From positions 490,439-554,438 of the forward strand of contig NZ_MRAV01000011.1 in assembly GCF_002752355.1 (NCBI RefSeq): 64,000 bases of DNA, given 5' to 3'. Positions within the stretch are counted from its first letter, which is position 1, and every line of letters begins with the position of its first letter. Made by a program: the position numbers and the translations under genes. The notes under the pieces are model-generated. The model saw only the letters and a list, made by a program, of their open reading frames with translations. It was not told the origin of the DNA and searched no databases. Below are positions 1-8,357 of the stretch, piece after piece. The DNA comes from Leucobacter sp. OLIS6 (GTDB lineage Bacteria > Actinomycetota > Actinomycetes > Actinomycetales > Microbacteriaceae).

Positions 1-451
1 CCACCACGATCGCGGCGAGCACGGGGCCGGCGCAGGGTACGAACACCGTGCCGAGCGCCAGACCGGTGCCGAAGCCGGAGCCTCCCTCGTCGACCCGACG
101 GCGAGGGAGACGCTGGAACGGGCGTTCGAGCAACTGCTCGAACCCCGGGAAGAGCATGCCGACGCCGATCAGCAGGAGCACGGCGACGCCGGCCCAGCGG
201 ATCGTGCTCTGCGGCAGGCCGATCAGGCTCAGCAGCAGCGAACCGAGCAGCGTCACGACCGAGAAGCTCACGACCAGACCGGCGATGATCCAGTAGGGTC
301 TCGCCCGTTTCGCCGGGATCACCTCGGGCCGTTCGCCGGGACGCGCCGGTTTGGCGCCGGCCGTGAGGAAGATGACGGGGAGCACGGGAAGGATGCACGG
401 CGAGATCCCGGTGATGAGGCCGCCGAGCAGTCCGATGAGCACGATATCCAT
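1..451 (-). CDS. ccdA: CcdA/DsbD-type cytochrome c biogenesis membrane protein (partial, runs off left edge)
   Basis: The reading frame on the minus strand starts at ATG 451-449, behind a GGAGGAG ribosome binding site, and runs off the window, so only about 150 N-terminal residues are visible. They contain [14 protein letters not shown] near the start and [11 protein letters not shown] near residue 140, the paired Cys-Pro membrane motifs of the CcdA/DsbD family, plus at least three hydrophobic segments. The family passes electrons across the membrane from cytosolic thioredoxin to extracytoplasmic thiol partners. Whether a thioredoxin-like domain follows, as in DipZ-type fusions, cannot be seen. 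It is divergent from the fasciclin gene. Confidence 0.85.
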   Translation of the reverse strand, partial: MDIVLIGLLGGLITGISPCILPVLPVIFLTAGAKPARPGERPEVIPAKRARPYWIIAGLVVSFSVVTLLGSLLLSLIGLPQSTIRWAGVAVLLLIGVGMLFPGFEQLLERPFQRLPRRRVDEGGSGFGTGLALGTVFVPCAGPVLAAIVV

Positions 452-610
452 GAGTTCTCCTCCTGTTGCCGAGCTATTCGGAGCGCCGGGTCGATCGGAT
501 TGGCGGAGCTCGCGAAAAAACTTCCACCGATCTCCCATCCGTTCCGCGATCCGCTCCGAACGACCTCACAAGCCGCGAAGAATCGCGGTCCCGAGACCCG
601 AGGAGGGGCC

Positions 611-1291
611 ATGTTCACTCAGAAGAAGACCGTCGGTGCCGCATTCGCACTGCTGCTGATCAGTGCCGCGACGCTCACCGGATGTTCCATGGGGGCGTCG
701 ACGGACAGCGGAGCGAAGACCGAGACGTCGCAGTCTCCGTCGAAGGAGAGCACGCCGAGCACGAGCAGCACGAAGATGGATCCCTCGGCGAACCTCGTCG
801 GGCCCGGATGCGCGGCTTACGCGAAGCAGGTGCCGTCCGGTGCCGGATCGATCCAGGGAATGTCGCAGGATCCGGTCGCGGTCGCGGCCTCGAACAACCC
901 GATGCTCAAGACCCTCGTCGCCGCGGTCAGCGGCAAGCTGAACTCGAAGGTGAACCTGGTCGACACGCTCAACGGGAGCGAGTTCACCGTGTTCGCCCCG
1001 GTCGACGACGCCTTCGGCAAGATCGATGCGGCGACCATCGACAAGCTCAAGACCGACGACGCGCTGCTGACCTCGATCCTGACCTACCACGTGGTGCCCG
1101 GCCAGATCGAGCCGTCGAAGATCGATGGCACGCACAAGACCGTGCAGGGCGGTGAGCTCACCGTCACCGGCTCGGGCGACAGCCTCAAGGTCAACGGCGC
1201 GAACGTGATCTGCGGCGGAGTGCAGACCGCCAACGCCGTGGTCTACCTGGTCGACGGCGTGCTGATGCCGCCGGCCGACGCCAAGCAGTAA
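611..1291 (+). CDS. Fasciclin (FAS1) domain lipoprotein
   Basis: 226 residues. The ATG at 611 directly follows AGGAGGGGCC; a start further upstream would bury the signal peptide. Residues 1-25 are a lipoprotein signal with lipobox LTGC, then a Ser/Thr/Lys-rich linker, then one FAS1 domain over about residues 75-225. FAS1 hallmarks are visible: [11 protein letters not shown] (H1 region) and LTYHVVPG (H2 region). Size and layout match the mycobacterial MPT70/MPB83 group of secreted or lipid-anchored fasciclin proteins. Role in this organism unknown; adhesion or cell-envelope interaction is inferred from the family. Confidence 0.9.
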   Translation: MFTQKKTVGAAFALLLISAATLTGCSMGASTDSGAKTETSQSPSKESTPSTSSTKMDPSANLVGPGCAAYAKQVPSGAGSIQGMSQDPVAVAASNNPMLKTLVAAVSGKLNSKVNLVDTLNGSEFTVFAPVDDAFGKIDAATIDKLKTDDALLTSILTYHVVPGQIEPSKIDGTHKTVQGGELTVTGSGDSLKVNGANVICGGVQTANAVVYLVDGVLMPPADAKQ

Positions 1292-1306
1292 CGCGGAAAC
1301 CGACGC

Positions 1307-1344
1307 GGAGGCCGGTGCTCGTCAGCTGACGGGCACCGGCCTCC
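1307..1344. terminator. Hairpin between convergent genes
   Basis: A perfect 12-bp stem (1307-1318 with 1333-1344) and a 14-nt loop lie between the convergent fasciclin and histidine phosphatase genes. There is no clear T tract, so it is a GC-rich bidirectional terminator candidate. Confidence 0.6.
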
Positions 1345-1384
1345 GGCGTGCTCGGTCCCGGAGCGGTTCGGCCGCCGGCGCCGC

Positions 1385-1993
1385 TCAGGCGGGTTCCACC
1401 AGCGGCACGACCCGCTCGACGAAGCGGATCGCGTTCGCCGGATCCTCCGTGTCCGGGCGCCAGGAGAGGTGCGTCACCGAACCGTTCGCCGCCGCACCCG
1501 GGTAGTCGGAGAGGTCGCGTCGGCAGGCCCGCTTCACGACGGCGTTGATGAGGGCGCCGTGGCTGACGGCGACCAGGACTCCGCCCGGGGCGATCGCGAC
1601 GGCGTGCGCCTGCAGCGCGCGGTGCGCGCGGGCGACGAGATCGAGCTTGGACTCCGCGCCGGGCACGTGGCCGTCGGGGAAGCGGCTCTCGAACTCCGGC
1701 CAGAGCATGCCCTCCGCGATCCCGAACCCCTGCTCGGTGAGGTCGGCGTCGAGCGCGGGCGTGGGGAGGCCGAGCGCGTCCGCGATCCGCTCCGCCGTGA
1801 CGGCGGCCCGGCGGAGGGGGCTCGAGACGATGCGGAGCGGCGCGTGCGCGCGGAGCAGTTCCGCTGCGAGCACCGCGTCCAGGCGGCCCTGCTCGTCGAG
1901 CTCGATGTCGGTGCGGCCCTGGATCCGGCCGGCGACGTTCCAGGGCGTGCGACCGTGCCGCACCAGCAGGATCGTGACCGGCGGTTCGCTCAT
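1385..1993 (-). CDS. Histidine phosphatase family (phosphoglycerate-mutase-like) protein
   Basis: 202 residues. The catalytic RHG motif is in ILLVRHGRTPWN near residue 12, followed by SSPLRRAAVTAE (second active-site arginine), and a C-terminal VSHGALINAV supplies the second catalytic histidine. This is the branch-2 histidine phosphatase fold typical of small metabolite or phosphosugar phosphatases; the substrate cannot be read from sequence. The ATG at 1993 is preceded by TACCGT at 2005-2000, leaving exactly six nucleotides, so the mRNA is probably leaderless. Confidence 0.88.
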   Translation of the reverse strand: MSEPPVTILLVRHGRTPWNVAGRIQGRTDIELDEQGRLDAVLAAELLRAHAPLRIVSSPLRRAAVTAERIADALGLPTPALDADLTEQGFGIAEGMLWPEFESRFPDGHVPGAESKLDLVARAHRALQAHAVAIAPGGVLVAVSHGALINAVVKRACRRDLSDYPGAAANGSVTHLSWRPDTEDPANAIRFVERVVPLVEPA

Positions 1994-1999
1994 GCTCCA

Positions 2000-2005
2000 A
2001 CGGTA
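2000..2005 (-). promoter_or_regulatory. -10 element (TACCGT) of a probable leaderless gene
   Basis: TACCGT ends six nucleotides before the ATG of the histidine phosphatase gene, which places the transcription start on the start codon. Confidence 0.5.
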
Positions 2006-2051
2006 GCGGGGGCCGGGGCCGATGTGCAGGCCCCGACCCCCGCTCCCCGGA

Positions 2052-4469
2052 TCAGACGTTCCGTCGACGGCGGAGCAGCAGCCCGCCGCCCGCCGAGGCG
2101 AGTGCGAGCGCGGCGCCCGCCGCGGGCAGCAGCGACTCGGCACCGGTCTTCGCGAGTCCGTCGCCCTCGCCCGTGCCGGAACCCGTTCCCGGCCCGGTGC
2201 TCGGCGGGGTGTTCGGACCCGTGGTGGGCTTCGGGGTCGGACGCTCGGTCGGCGTCGGCTTCGGCGTGGGCGTCCCGGCCGCGCGGTAGGCCTCGACTGC
2301 TGCATCGAGCTCGTTCGCCGCCGCGTCGATGCCGGTCTGGGGCACGTTCAGGCGCTCGGAGACGCCGGCTGCCGAGCGCTGCGCCGTGCGCAGGCGATCC
2401 GCGACCGCTCGGGTGTCGTCCTTCGCCCGGTCGACGACGGGCTTCGCGGCATCGAGCGCGGCGGTGAGCGGAGCGCGATCCACCGCCGTGACGAGCTGCC
2501 GCAGTGCCGAGGTGCCCTCGACGATCTGCGCGGCGGCCGCGTCGACCTCGTCCTGGGTCGCGGGCCCCGCGGCGGCGCGAGCGGCGGCGCCGTTCGCGCT
2601 CGCCGATGCACCGGCCGCGTCGATCTGCGCCGTCAGCTGGGAGATGCGGTCGCGCGCGGCAGCCGGGTCCGCGATCGCGAAGCCGAGGTCCGCGGCCTGC
2701 GCGGGGGTCTCGTCGCCGAGTACCCGCGACGCGGTGCCGATCAGCTCCTGCGCCTTCGGGATCGCGGCGTCGAGGGCGGCGCGGTCGAGCGCACCCGCCA
2801 CGAACCGGAAGGTGCGCGGTGCGCTCGCGTTGCGGTAGGAGTCGTAGGCGACGAGCGTGGCCTCGTACTCGCGACCCGCGACGAGCGGGCTCGGTGCGAC
2901 GGGCTGGTTCGTCTTGCCACCGCCGCGCAGCGCGAGCGGGATGTCGAGCGCGGCCGGACGAGGCGTGAACACGTAGTCGGCTGCGAGGCGGTCGTTCCCT
3001 CCGACGAGGTTCACGGTCGTCCCCGCGGCGACGTCCTTCAGCGCGAGGGAGTAGTCGTTCACGAACTGGTCGTCGGCGGCCTGCGGCAGACGGAGCACGG
3101 GGCCGGTCGCGGTCTGGCGCACGGTCGGCTGCTCGGTGCCCCAAGCCGGGGCCGAGGCGTTGCGATTCGCCCGGGTGTAGACGAACTTCGATTTGATCTC
3201 GGCAGGGGTCGCGCCGCGTCCGATGACCCAGCTGGGGCCCGCGAGGGTGCCGGTGGAGCGGAACGGCGGGTTCTGCTGGAAGCCCCACTTCCCGGCGTCG
3301 TCATAGGTGCGGCCGGCATCGGCGGCGTAGTTGATCCGGTCGACCTCGACGCGGTCGCCGTAGACCTCGACCAGCACGGACTGCGCGGTCGGGATCGTGT
3401 GCTCCTTCGCGAGCCCCGAGCCGAACGCCTGGTACATGCTGTCGATCTCCTCGTACGACATCGATCCCTCGTTGACCGAGGTGAAGGTGTCCTGGTGGAT
3501 CGACCGCTCGTCGGAGATGTTCAGGTGCGAGTGGCCCGAGAAGAAGACCACCTGCGGGAAGTCGTCGAGGTTGGTCTTGAGACCCGGGTTCGAGGTTTGC
3601 GCGCCGTCCCATACGGTGTTCGGGATCGGGCGGTGGCCGAAGACGAAGATCGGCTGGCCCTGCGTCGCGGGATCCTTCGAGATGGCGCTCAGGCGCCCGT
3701 ACAGCCAGGTGGCCTGCGCCGAGGTCCACGACTCCGTGTTCACGACGAACGCCGGGAAGCCGCCGATCTTCGTCTCGTAATAGCCCGTGCCGTCGAACTG
3801 CGGGAACCAGTCCTTCGGGTACTGCGCCGCCATGCGGTCCACGTAGTCGTCGTGATTGCCGAAGGTCACGAGCACGTTCGTGTCCGTCATGCCGGTGCGC
3901 GCGAGGTTCTGCTCGAGCATGGCGCGCGGGAACCGGTGGTCGGCGGCGGTGTCGTGGTTGTTGTCGTTGATCTGGTCGCCGTTCGACACGATCGCGTCGG
4001 GCCGCGGCGCGATCCGCTTGAGGGTGTCGAAGTAGCCCTCCCACTTCTTCACGAGAGCGGGGGAGTCGGACGAGAGGTGGATGTCGCTCATCACCGCGAA
4101 CTGCGCGAGCGGCTGCTCGGCGGTCTTGATCAGATAGCCGCGCACGGTCGGGGCGCTCGCCGTCGTCGGAGTGAACGCGATCGCCGTGAGGTTCGCGGAG
4201 CGATCGATGCGGATCGGGCCGGAGTATGCCGTGCTCGCCCGCGTCGGCATCGTGCCGTCCAGGGTGTATCGGATCTCGGCACCGGGCGCGGCGGTGAGGG
4301 TCACGGACTGCGCCCCCGTGTAGCGGCCGGTCTCGAGGCTCGCGGCCGGTCCCGCCGCCGCGGTCTCGGGCGCGGCCCACGCGACCGCGCCGGTTCCGGC
4401 GGTCGCGGTCCCCGCGGCGAGCAGGATCGCTCCTCCGAGTGCCAGTGTCGTTCCCCATCTGCTGCGCAT
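2052..4469 (-). CDS. Secreted, sortase-anchored calcineurin-like metallophosphoesterase
   Basis: 805 residues from ATG 4469. A start 34 codons upstream is possible, but MRSRWG begins a clean signal peptide behind GAGGCG. Order: signal peptide (1-35); a short chitobiase C-terminal-like beta domain (TGRYTGAQSVTLTA, IRYTLDGTMPT); a metallophosphoesterase domain with metal ligands in VMSDIHL, SNGDQI, FGNHDD, FGHRP and FSGHSH; a beta-rich region; an Ala-rich helical repeat region; a Pro/Thr-rich linker; and LAKTG (from residue 772), a hydrophobic helix and an Arg tail. The tail is a cell-wall sorting signal of the LAxTG type used by class E sortases. Role inferred: surface phosphodiesterase or nucleotidase; substrate unknown. 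Confidence 0.9.
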   Translation of the reverse strand: MRSRWGTTLALGGAILLAAGTATAGTGAVAWAAPETAAAGPAASLETGRYTGAQSVTLTAAPGAEIRYTLDGTMPTRASTAYSGPIRIDRSANLTAIAFTPTTASAPTVRGYLIKTAEQPLAQFAVMSDIHLSSDSPALVKKWEGYFDTLKRIAPRPDAIVSNGDQINDNNHDTAADHRFPRAMLEQNLARTGMTDTNVLVTFGNHDDYVDRMAAQYPKDWFPQFDGTGYYETKIGGFPAFVVNTESWTSAQATWLYGRLSAISKDPATQGQPIFVFGHRPIPNTVWDGAQTSNPGLKTNLDDFPQVVFFSGHSHLNISDERSIHQDTFTSVNEGSMSYEEIDSMYQAFGSGLAKEHTIPTAQSVLVEVYGDRVEVDRINYAADAGRTYDDAGKWGFQQNPPFRSTGTLAGPSWVIGRGATPAEIKSKFVYTRANRNASAPAWGTEQPTVRQTATGPVLRLPQAADDQFVNDYSLALKDVAAGTTVNLVGGNDRLAADYVFTPRPAALDIPLALRGGGKTNQPVAPSPLVAGREYEATLVAYDSYRNASAPRTFRFVAGALDRAALDAAIPKAQELIGTASRVLGDETPAQAADLGFAIADPAAARDRISQLTAQIDAAGASASANGAAARAAAGPATQDEVDAAAAQIVEGTSALRQLVTAVDRAPLTAALDAAKPVVDRAKDDTRAVADRLRTAQRSAAGVSERLNVPQTGIDAAANELDAAVEAYRAAGTPTPKPTPTERPTPKPTTGPNTPPSTGPGTGSGTGEGDGLAKTGAESLLPAAGAALALASAGGGLLLRRRRNV

Positions 4470-4561
4470 CGCGCCTCCTCGCTTTCGGCGACGGCGCACC
4501 GTCGCGGGTGCGGCGGTGCGCCGCGCCAGGGACCAGGTTCCTGAGCGGAGACCAACGAGTT

Positions 4562-4567
4562 GTATAT
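4562..4567 (-). promoter_or_regulatory. Possible -10 element of the metallophosphoesterase gene
   Basis: TATACA, read on the minus strand, lies about 93 nt upstream of the start codon in an otherwise GC-rich gap. No convincing -35 partner. The rest of 4470-4751 shows nothing else recognisable. Confidence 0.35.
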
Positions 4568-4751
4568 ACACCCTTCACGGGGCGCGAATTCTCGATGAAC
4601 GCGCAGCCGGGATGTTCACCGGCTGTTCCCGCTCCGCGGGTGGCGAAGTCGGGGCCGCGCCCTCGGGCTCGTGCGCGCGACGGCGGGACGCGGAGCGGTG
4701 CGAGGCTCAGGGGCGAGGCGGTCGGAGAACTCGGGCCGCAGGCGCCGGATC

Positions 4752-6215
4752 TCAGCTGCGTCCGGGGGCCGCGAAGGTCTGCTCCCGGCCGAAGGACGCC
4801 CGGGTCGCGAGCAGATCGGGCACGCGGATCGTGCTCGGCCCGGAGCCGTGCACCTCTCGGAACGCTCGTGAGAACGCGGGAAGGTGCGCGTACCCCAGCT
4901 CCCGTGAGAGCTCGCTCGGCGAGGCGCCGCGCCCGAGGCCGTTGCGGGCTCGGGTCATGCGAGACATGCGCCGCCAGGACGGCATCGGGGACCCGGCGCG
5001 TTCGCGCACGACGCTCGTCAGTTCGCGCTCGGTGCGCCCCAGCAGTTCTGCCGCGCTCGAGAGCTCGAGGTGCGGCTCGCGCGCGATCAGGCTGGCGAGG
5101 GCCGCCACCACGGCGTCGCGGTCGTCGGTCTCCGAACGCTGCGAGCCGTTCAGCACGGCATCGAATCCTCGCGATACGCCGATCCCCGGAGCTCCGATAG
5201 TCGTGTACGCCGCGAGCATCGACTCGACCGGTTCGAGGGTCTCGAGGCCTCCGAGACGGGCGGGGGCGACCGGTGCTCCCACGGCACCCGACTGCCCGGA
5301 GCGATAGCCGATCGGCAGCAGCAGGGAATCGGCCGGGATCCGGACCTCGTTGGGTACCCCGGCGGGGAGCACGACGGCCTCGCCCGGGTGGAGGGTCAGC
5401 GCCCGCCCGCCGACCGAGATCATCGACGAACCGACGGCGGCCCAGACGGCGACGTGCGCGCCGTTGACGCGTGACCAGGTGCGCCGTGCGACCGCCCCTG
5501 CGTCGGCCGGCAGCCGGAGTTCGCCCGGACCGGGATAGCCGGCGCCGCCGGACCGCCAACGGCCCGGGGTCCGGCCGGTGACCTCGGCGAAGCTCCGGAT
5601 GAACCCGGCGACGCTGCGGTACCCGACTCGGTGCGCCACCCACTCGAGGTCGCGTCCGTCGACCAGCAGCCGGGCGGCCTCGGCGATGCGCGCCCGGCGC
5701 AGCCATGCGGTGATGGTCAGACCGGTCTCGGTCGAGAAGCGCCGCTGCACGGTTCGGAGGCTCCAGCCTGCGACCGCCTCGGCCGGACGGAGCCGCGGAT
5801 CTGAGAGGAGCCGGTCGACCAGCTCGCGCAGATCGGAAGAACGCGGGTCGGGAGGCGGAGCAATGGGTGCCGGTCCGTGCGCGACGACCTCGGCGAGCGG
5901 ATTCCGGTCCCCGTCGAGGTGGCCGAGTGCCAGCGAGAAGTCCTGCAGCAGCCCGTGCAGCTGCGTGTCCGCGAACGGCGTGGTGATCGGGACCCCTGCG
6001 GTGCCCCGCACCCTCGGAACGGGGAGCAGGACCGCCCCGGGGTCCGGATGCACCTCCAGCCGGGTTCCCGCGGGGGCCCAGAGCGCCGTTCCCGCGTCGA
6101 CGTCGAATGCGACCCCCTCGGCGACGAATCGCGCCGATCCCCGCAGCGCCGCATAGAGCGAGGGCTCGGTCAGGCGGGTCGATAGGGCTGGTAACACGGT
6201 GTCGCTCTCGATCAA
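4752..6215 (-). CDS. Tandem-duplicated AraC family transcriptional regulator
   Basis: 487 residues, about twice the usual AraC length. Residues 1-225 carry a cupin-like sensor (LWAPAGTRLEVHP) and an AraC DNA-binding domain (about 127-222: WSLRTVQRRFSTETG, HRVGYRSVAGFIRSFAEVTGRTPG). Residues 240-487 repeat the plan: another cupin-like stretch (VVLPAGVPNEVRIPADS) and a more diverged AraC domain (GRTERELTSVVRERAG, LGYAHLPAFSRAFREVHGSGP). The start is uncertain: the longest frame uses TTG at 6215; a GTG seven codons further in is an alternative. It is divergent from the siderophore-uptake operon and shares its promoter region with an iron box, so it probably regulates that operon, perhaps in response to the siderophore. 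Confidence 0.85.
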   Translation of the reverse strand: MIESDTVLPALSTRLTEPSLYAALRGSARFVAEGVAFDVDAGTALWAPAGTRLEVHPDPGAVLLPVPRVRGTAGVPITTPFADTQLHGLLQDFSLALGHLDGDRNPLAEVVAHGPAPIAPPPDPRSSDLRELVDRLLSDPRLRPAEAVAGWSLRTVQRRFSTETGLTITAWLRRARIAEAARLLVDGRDLEWVAHRVGYRSVAGFIRSFAEVTGRTPGRWRSGGAGYPGPGELRLPADAGAVARRTWSRVNGAHVAVWAAVGSSMISVGGRALTLHPGEAVVLPAGVPNEVRIPADSLLLPIGYRSGQSGAVGAPVAPARLGGLETLEPVESMLAAYTTIGAPGIGVSRGFDAVLNGSQRSETDDRDAVVAALASLIAREPHLELSSAAELLGRTERELTSVVRERAGSPMPSWRRMSRMTRARNGLGRGASPSELSRELGYAHLPAFSRAFREVHGSGPSTIRVPDLLATRASFGREQTFAAPGRS

Positions 6216-6225
6216 CAGATGAAAG

Positions 6226-6244
6226 TAAGGGTTGGCTAACTTGA
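6226..6244. promoter_or_regulatory. DtxR/IdeR-type iron box
   Basis: The 19-bp site matches 14 of 19 positions of the IdeR/DtxR consensus TTAGGTTAGCCTAACCTAA when read on the minus strand. It sits in the 86-bp gap between the tandem AraC gene and the FepB-type lipoprotein gene, so it could repress both under iron sufficiency. Confidence 0.7.
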
Positions 6245-6301
6245 GGATATCGCGCGGCGAACCGTCTGCGCGTCGAACCAGCCCCTCCCGGAGGTCCCCG
6301 C

Positions 6302-7303
6302 ATGGCCGGACGCCTGTCTGCCCTCATCGCCGCCGCTGCCTGCGCGCTCCTGCTCGCAGCCTGCGGCTCACCCGCTTCGGAGAGCTCGAAGCCCGAGTCC
6401 TCCGCGGCCGCCGCGGAGTCCGGCTCCTGGCCTCGATCCGAGAAGCACGAACTCGGCACGACCGAGATCGCGAAGAAGCCGATGCGCATCGTCTCGACCT
6501 CGCCATCGATCACCGGAAGCCTGCTCGCGATCGACGCCCCCGTGATCGCCTCGGCCGCCACGACCGTGTCGCCGCTCACCGACGACCGGGGGTTCTTCAC
6601 CCAGTGGGCCGATGTCGCCGAGGAGCGCGGGGTCGAGATCGCCTACAAGAACCTCAAGATCGACATCGATCGCATCGACGCACTCGAGCCGGATCTCATC
6701 ATCGGCTCCGCGAACGGCGGTGATGCCACCGCGGACGCGTACGCGCAGCTCTCCGAGATCGCGCCGACCGTGATGCTCGACTACAGCAGCAGCACGTGGC
6801 AGGACCTCACGACCAGGCTGGCCGGGATCACGGGGCTCGAGCAGCAGGCGAAGGATCGCATCGCCGAGTACGACACGTGGGTCGCCGGACAGGCGAAGAA
6901 GATCGCTCTGCCGAAGCAGCCCGCCACCGCGCTCGTCTACATGGGTGCCGACGGCTCCTGGGCGTTCACCCCGGAGAGCCCGCAGGGCCAGCTGCTCACC
7001 GCTCTCGGGTTCACCTACCAGCCGGTCGCGAAGCAGTTCCGCAGCGACGGCCAGGGCGGCCGCGGCGTCGATGTGCTCACGAGCGAGAACTCCGCGGCGG
7101 GGCTCGCCGAGGCGCAGACCGTGCTGACGGTCGCGATGGGCGGCGGCGACCCGGTCGCCGATTTCACGGGGGACCCGCTGCTCGCGAACCAGCCGGCCGT
7201 CGCGGGGAAGCGCGTCTACTCGCTCGGAACCGAGGCCTTCCGGCTGGACTACTACAGCGCCAAGCGCACGGTCGAGCTGCTCGTCAAGACCTTCGCCGGC
7301 TGA
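6302..7303 (+). CDS. fepB: Ferric-siderophore ABC transporter substrate-binding lipoprotein (FepB-like)
   Basis: 333 residues behind GGAGG. Lipoprotein signal with lipobox LLAACG at residues 17-22, then a periplasmic-binding fold of the FecB/FepB class: MRIVSTSPSITGSLLAID, a TDDRGFFTQWADVA motif, LEPDLIIG and LSEIAPTVMLDYSS. It captures a ferric siderophore outside the membrane and hands it to the permeases encoded next. First gene of a five-gene operon (spacing 4 bp or overlapping throughout). The FepB assignment is family-level; catecholate versus other siderophore cannot be decided. Confidence 0.88.
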   Translation: MAGRLSALIAAAACALLLAACGSPASESSKPESSAAAAESGSWPRSEKHELGTTEIAKKPMRIVSTSPSITGSLLAIDAPVIASAATTVSPLTDDRGFFTQWADVAEERGVEIAYKNLKIDIDRIDALEPDLIIGSANGGDATADAYAQLSEIAPTVMLDYSSSTWQDLTTRLAGITGLEQQAKDRIAEYDTWVAGQAKKIALPKQPATALVYMGADGSWAFTPESPQGQLLTALGFTYQPVAKQFRSDGQGGRGVDVLTSENSAAGLAEAQTVLTVAMGGGDPVADFTGDPLLANQPAVAGKRVYSLGTEAFRLDYYSAKRTVELLVKTFAG

Positions 7304-7307
7304 GCCG

Positions 7308-8357
7308 ATGATCCCGTCCGTCCGTGAGAGCGGCGAGGCCCTCGGGTCCCGCCGCTCGGCGACCGGCCGCACCGCGGCACTGCTCCTCGGTGCGGCCGTG
7401 GTGCTCGGTGCGGCCGCGGTGCTCGGACTCGGGCTCGGCTCCCACCGGATCGATCCCGCGACCGTGGTCGCGGCGTTCGTCGCCTACGACCCGACGGACG
7501 ACGCGCACCTCATCGTCGTGCAGTCCCGGCTTCCCCGGATCGTGCTCGGGATCGCGGTCGGCGCAGCGCTGGGCCTGGCCGGAGCGCTCATGCAGTCGGT
7601 CACGCGCAACCCGCTCGCCGACCCCGGGATCCTCGGCGTCAACGCCGGTGCCTCCCTGCTGGTAGTGCTGGCCATCGCCTACCTGGGCATCGGAGACGTC
7701 GGCGGGTACATCTGGTTCGCGTTCGCGGGAGCGGCTGCCACCGCGGTGGTGGTGTACCTGCTCGGGACCGCACGCGGCGGAGCTGCGACGCCGGTGCGCA
7801 TCGCGCTCGCCGGAACCGCGGTCGCGATCGTGATCGGAGCGCTGACGCAGATGGTGCTCATCAGCAACGAGACCGTGTTCAACACGTACCGCTACTGGGC
7901 GATCGGCTCGCTGCAGGGGCGCGGCTTCGAGGTGATCCTCATCGTGCTGCCGTTCATCTCGGTCGGCGTGCTCGCCGCGCTCGCGCTCGCTCCCGCGCTC
8001 GATGCGCTGGCGCTCGGGGACGAGGCGGCCTCGGGCCTGGGCGCGCGCGTCGCCGGAACCCGGATCGGAGCCGCGCTCGCCGTCGTGCTTCTCGCGGGCT
8101 CCGCCACCGCTGCGGCGGGTCCGATCGGCTTCATCGGGCTGGGTGCGGCGCACATCGCGCGGCGCTTCACCGGGAATGAGCATCGCCGTCTGCTTCCCGC
8201 TTCGCTCGTGCTCGGAGCCGCGCTGCTCGTCGTCTCCGACACGATCGGGCGGGCGATCGTCGCACCGGCGGAACTGCAGACGGGGATCGCCGCTGCACTG
8301 TTCGGTGCACCGTTCTTCATCGCGATCGTGCGTTCGCGCCGGGTGGCCGCGCTGTGA
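7308..8357 (+). CDS. fepD: Ferric-siderophore ABC transporter permease (FecCD family)
   Basis: 349 residues, a typical FecCD length with about nine membrane segments. Diagnostic motifs are [37 protein letters not shown] and, near the end, GPIGFIGLGAAHIARR, the loop that contacts the ATPase. It begins 4 bp after the substrate-binding gene and overlaps the next permease by 4 bp, indicating translational coupling. It forms half of the membrane channel with the following gene. Confidence 0.93.
   Translation: MIPSVRESGEALGSRRSATGRTAALLLGAAVVLGAAAVLGLGLGSHRIDPATVVAAFVAYDPTDDAHLIVVQSRLPRIVLGIAVGAALGLAGALMQSVTRNPLADPGILGVNAGASLLVVLAIAYLGIGDVGGYIWFAFAGAAATAVVVYLLGTARGGAATPVRIALAGTAVAIVIGALTQMVLISNETVFNTYRYWAIGSLQGRGFEVILIVLPFISVGVLAALALAPALDALALGDEAASGLGARVAGTRIGAALAVVLLAGSATAAAGPIGFIGLGAAHIARRFTGNEHRRLLPASLVLGAALLVVSDTIGRAIVAPAELQTGIAAALFGAPFFIAIVRSRRVAAL

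Noticed and set aside
2022..4544. 840-codon plus-strand open frame opposite the metallophosphoesterase
   Set aside because: Shadow frame; no motifs, Arg/Val-rich translation.
3301..6600. 1,099-codon open frame on the minus strand in another frame
   Set aside because: Overlaps recognised genes (metallophosphoesterase, tandem AraC) on the same strand; Arg/Pro-rich low-complexity translation.
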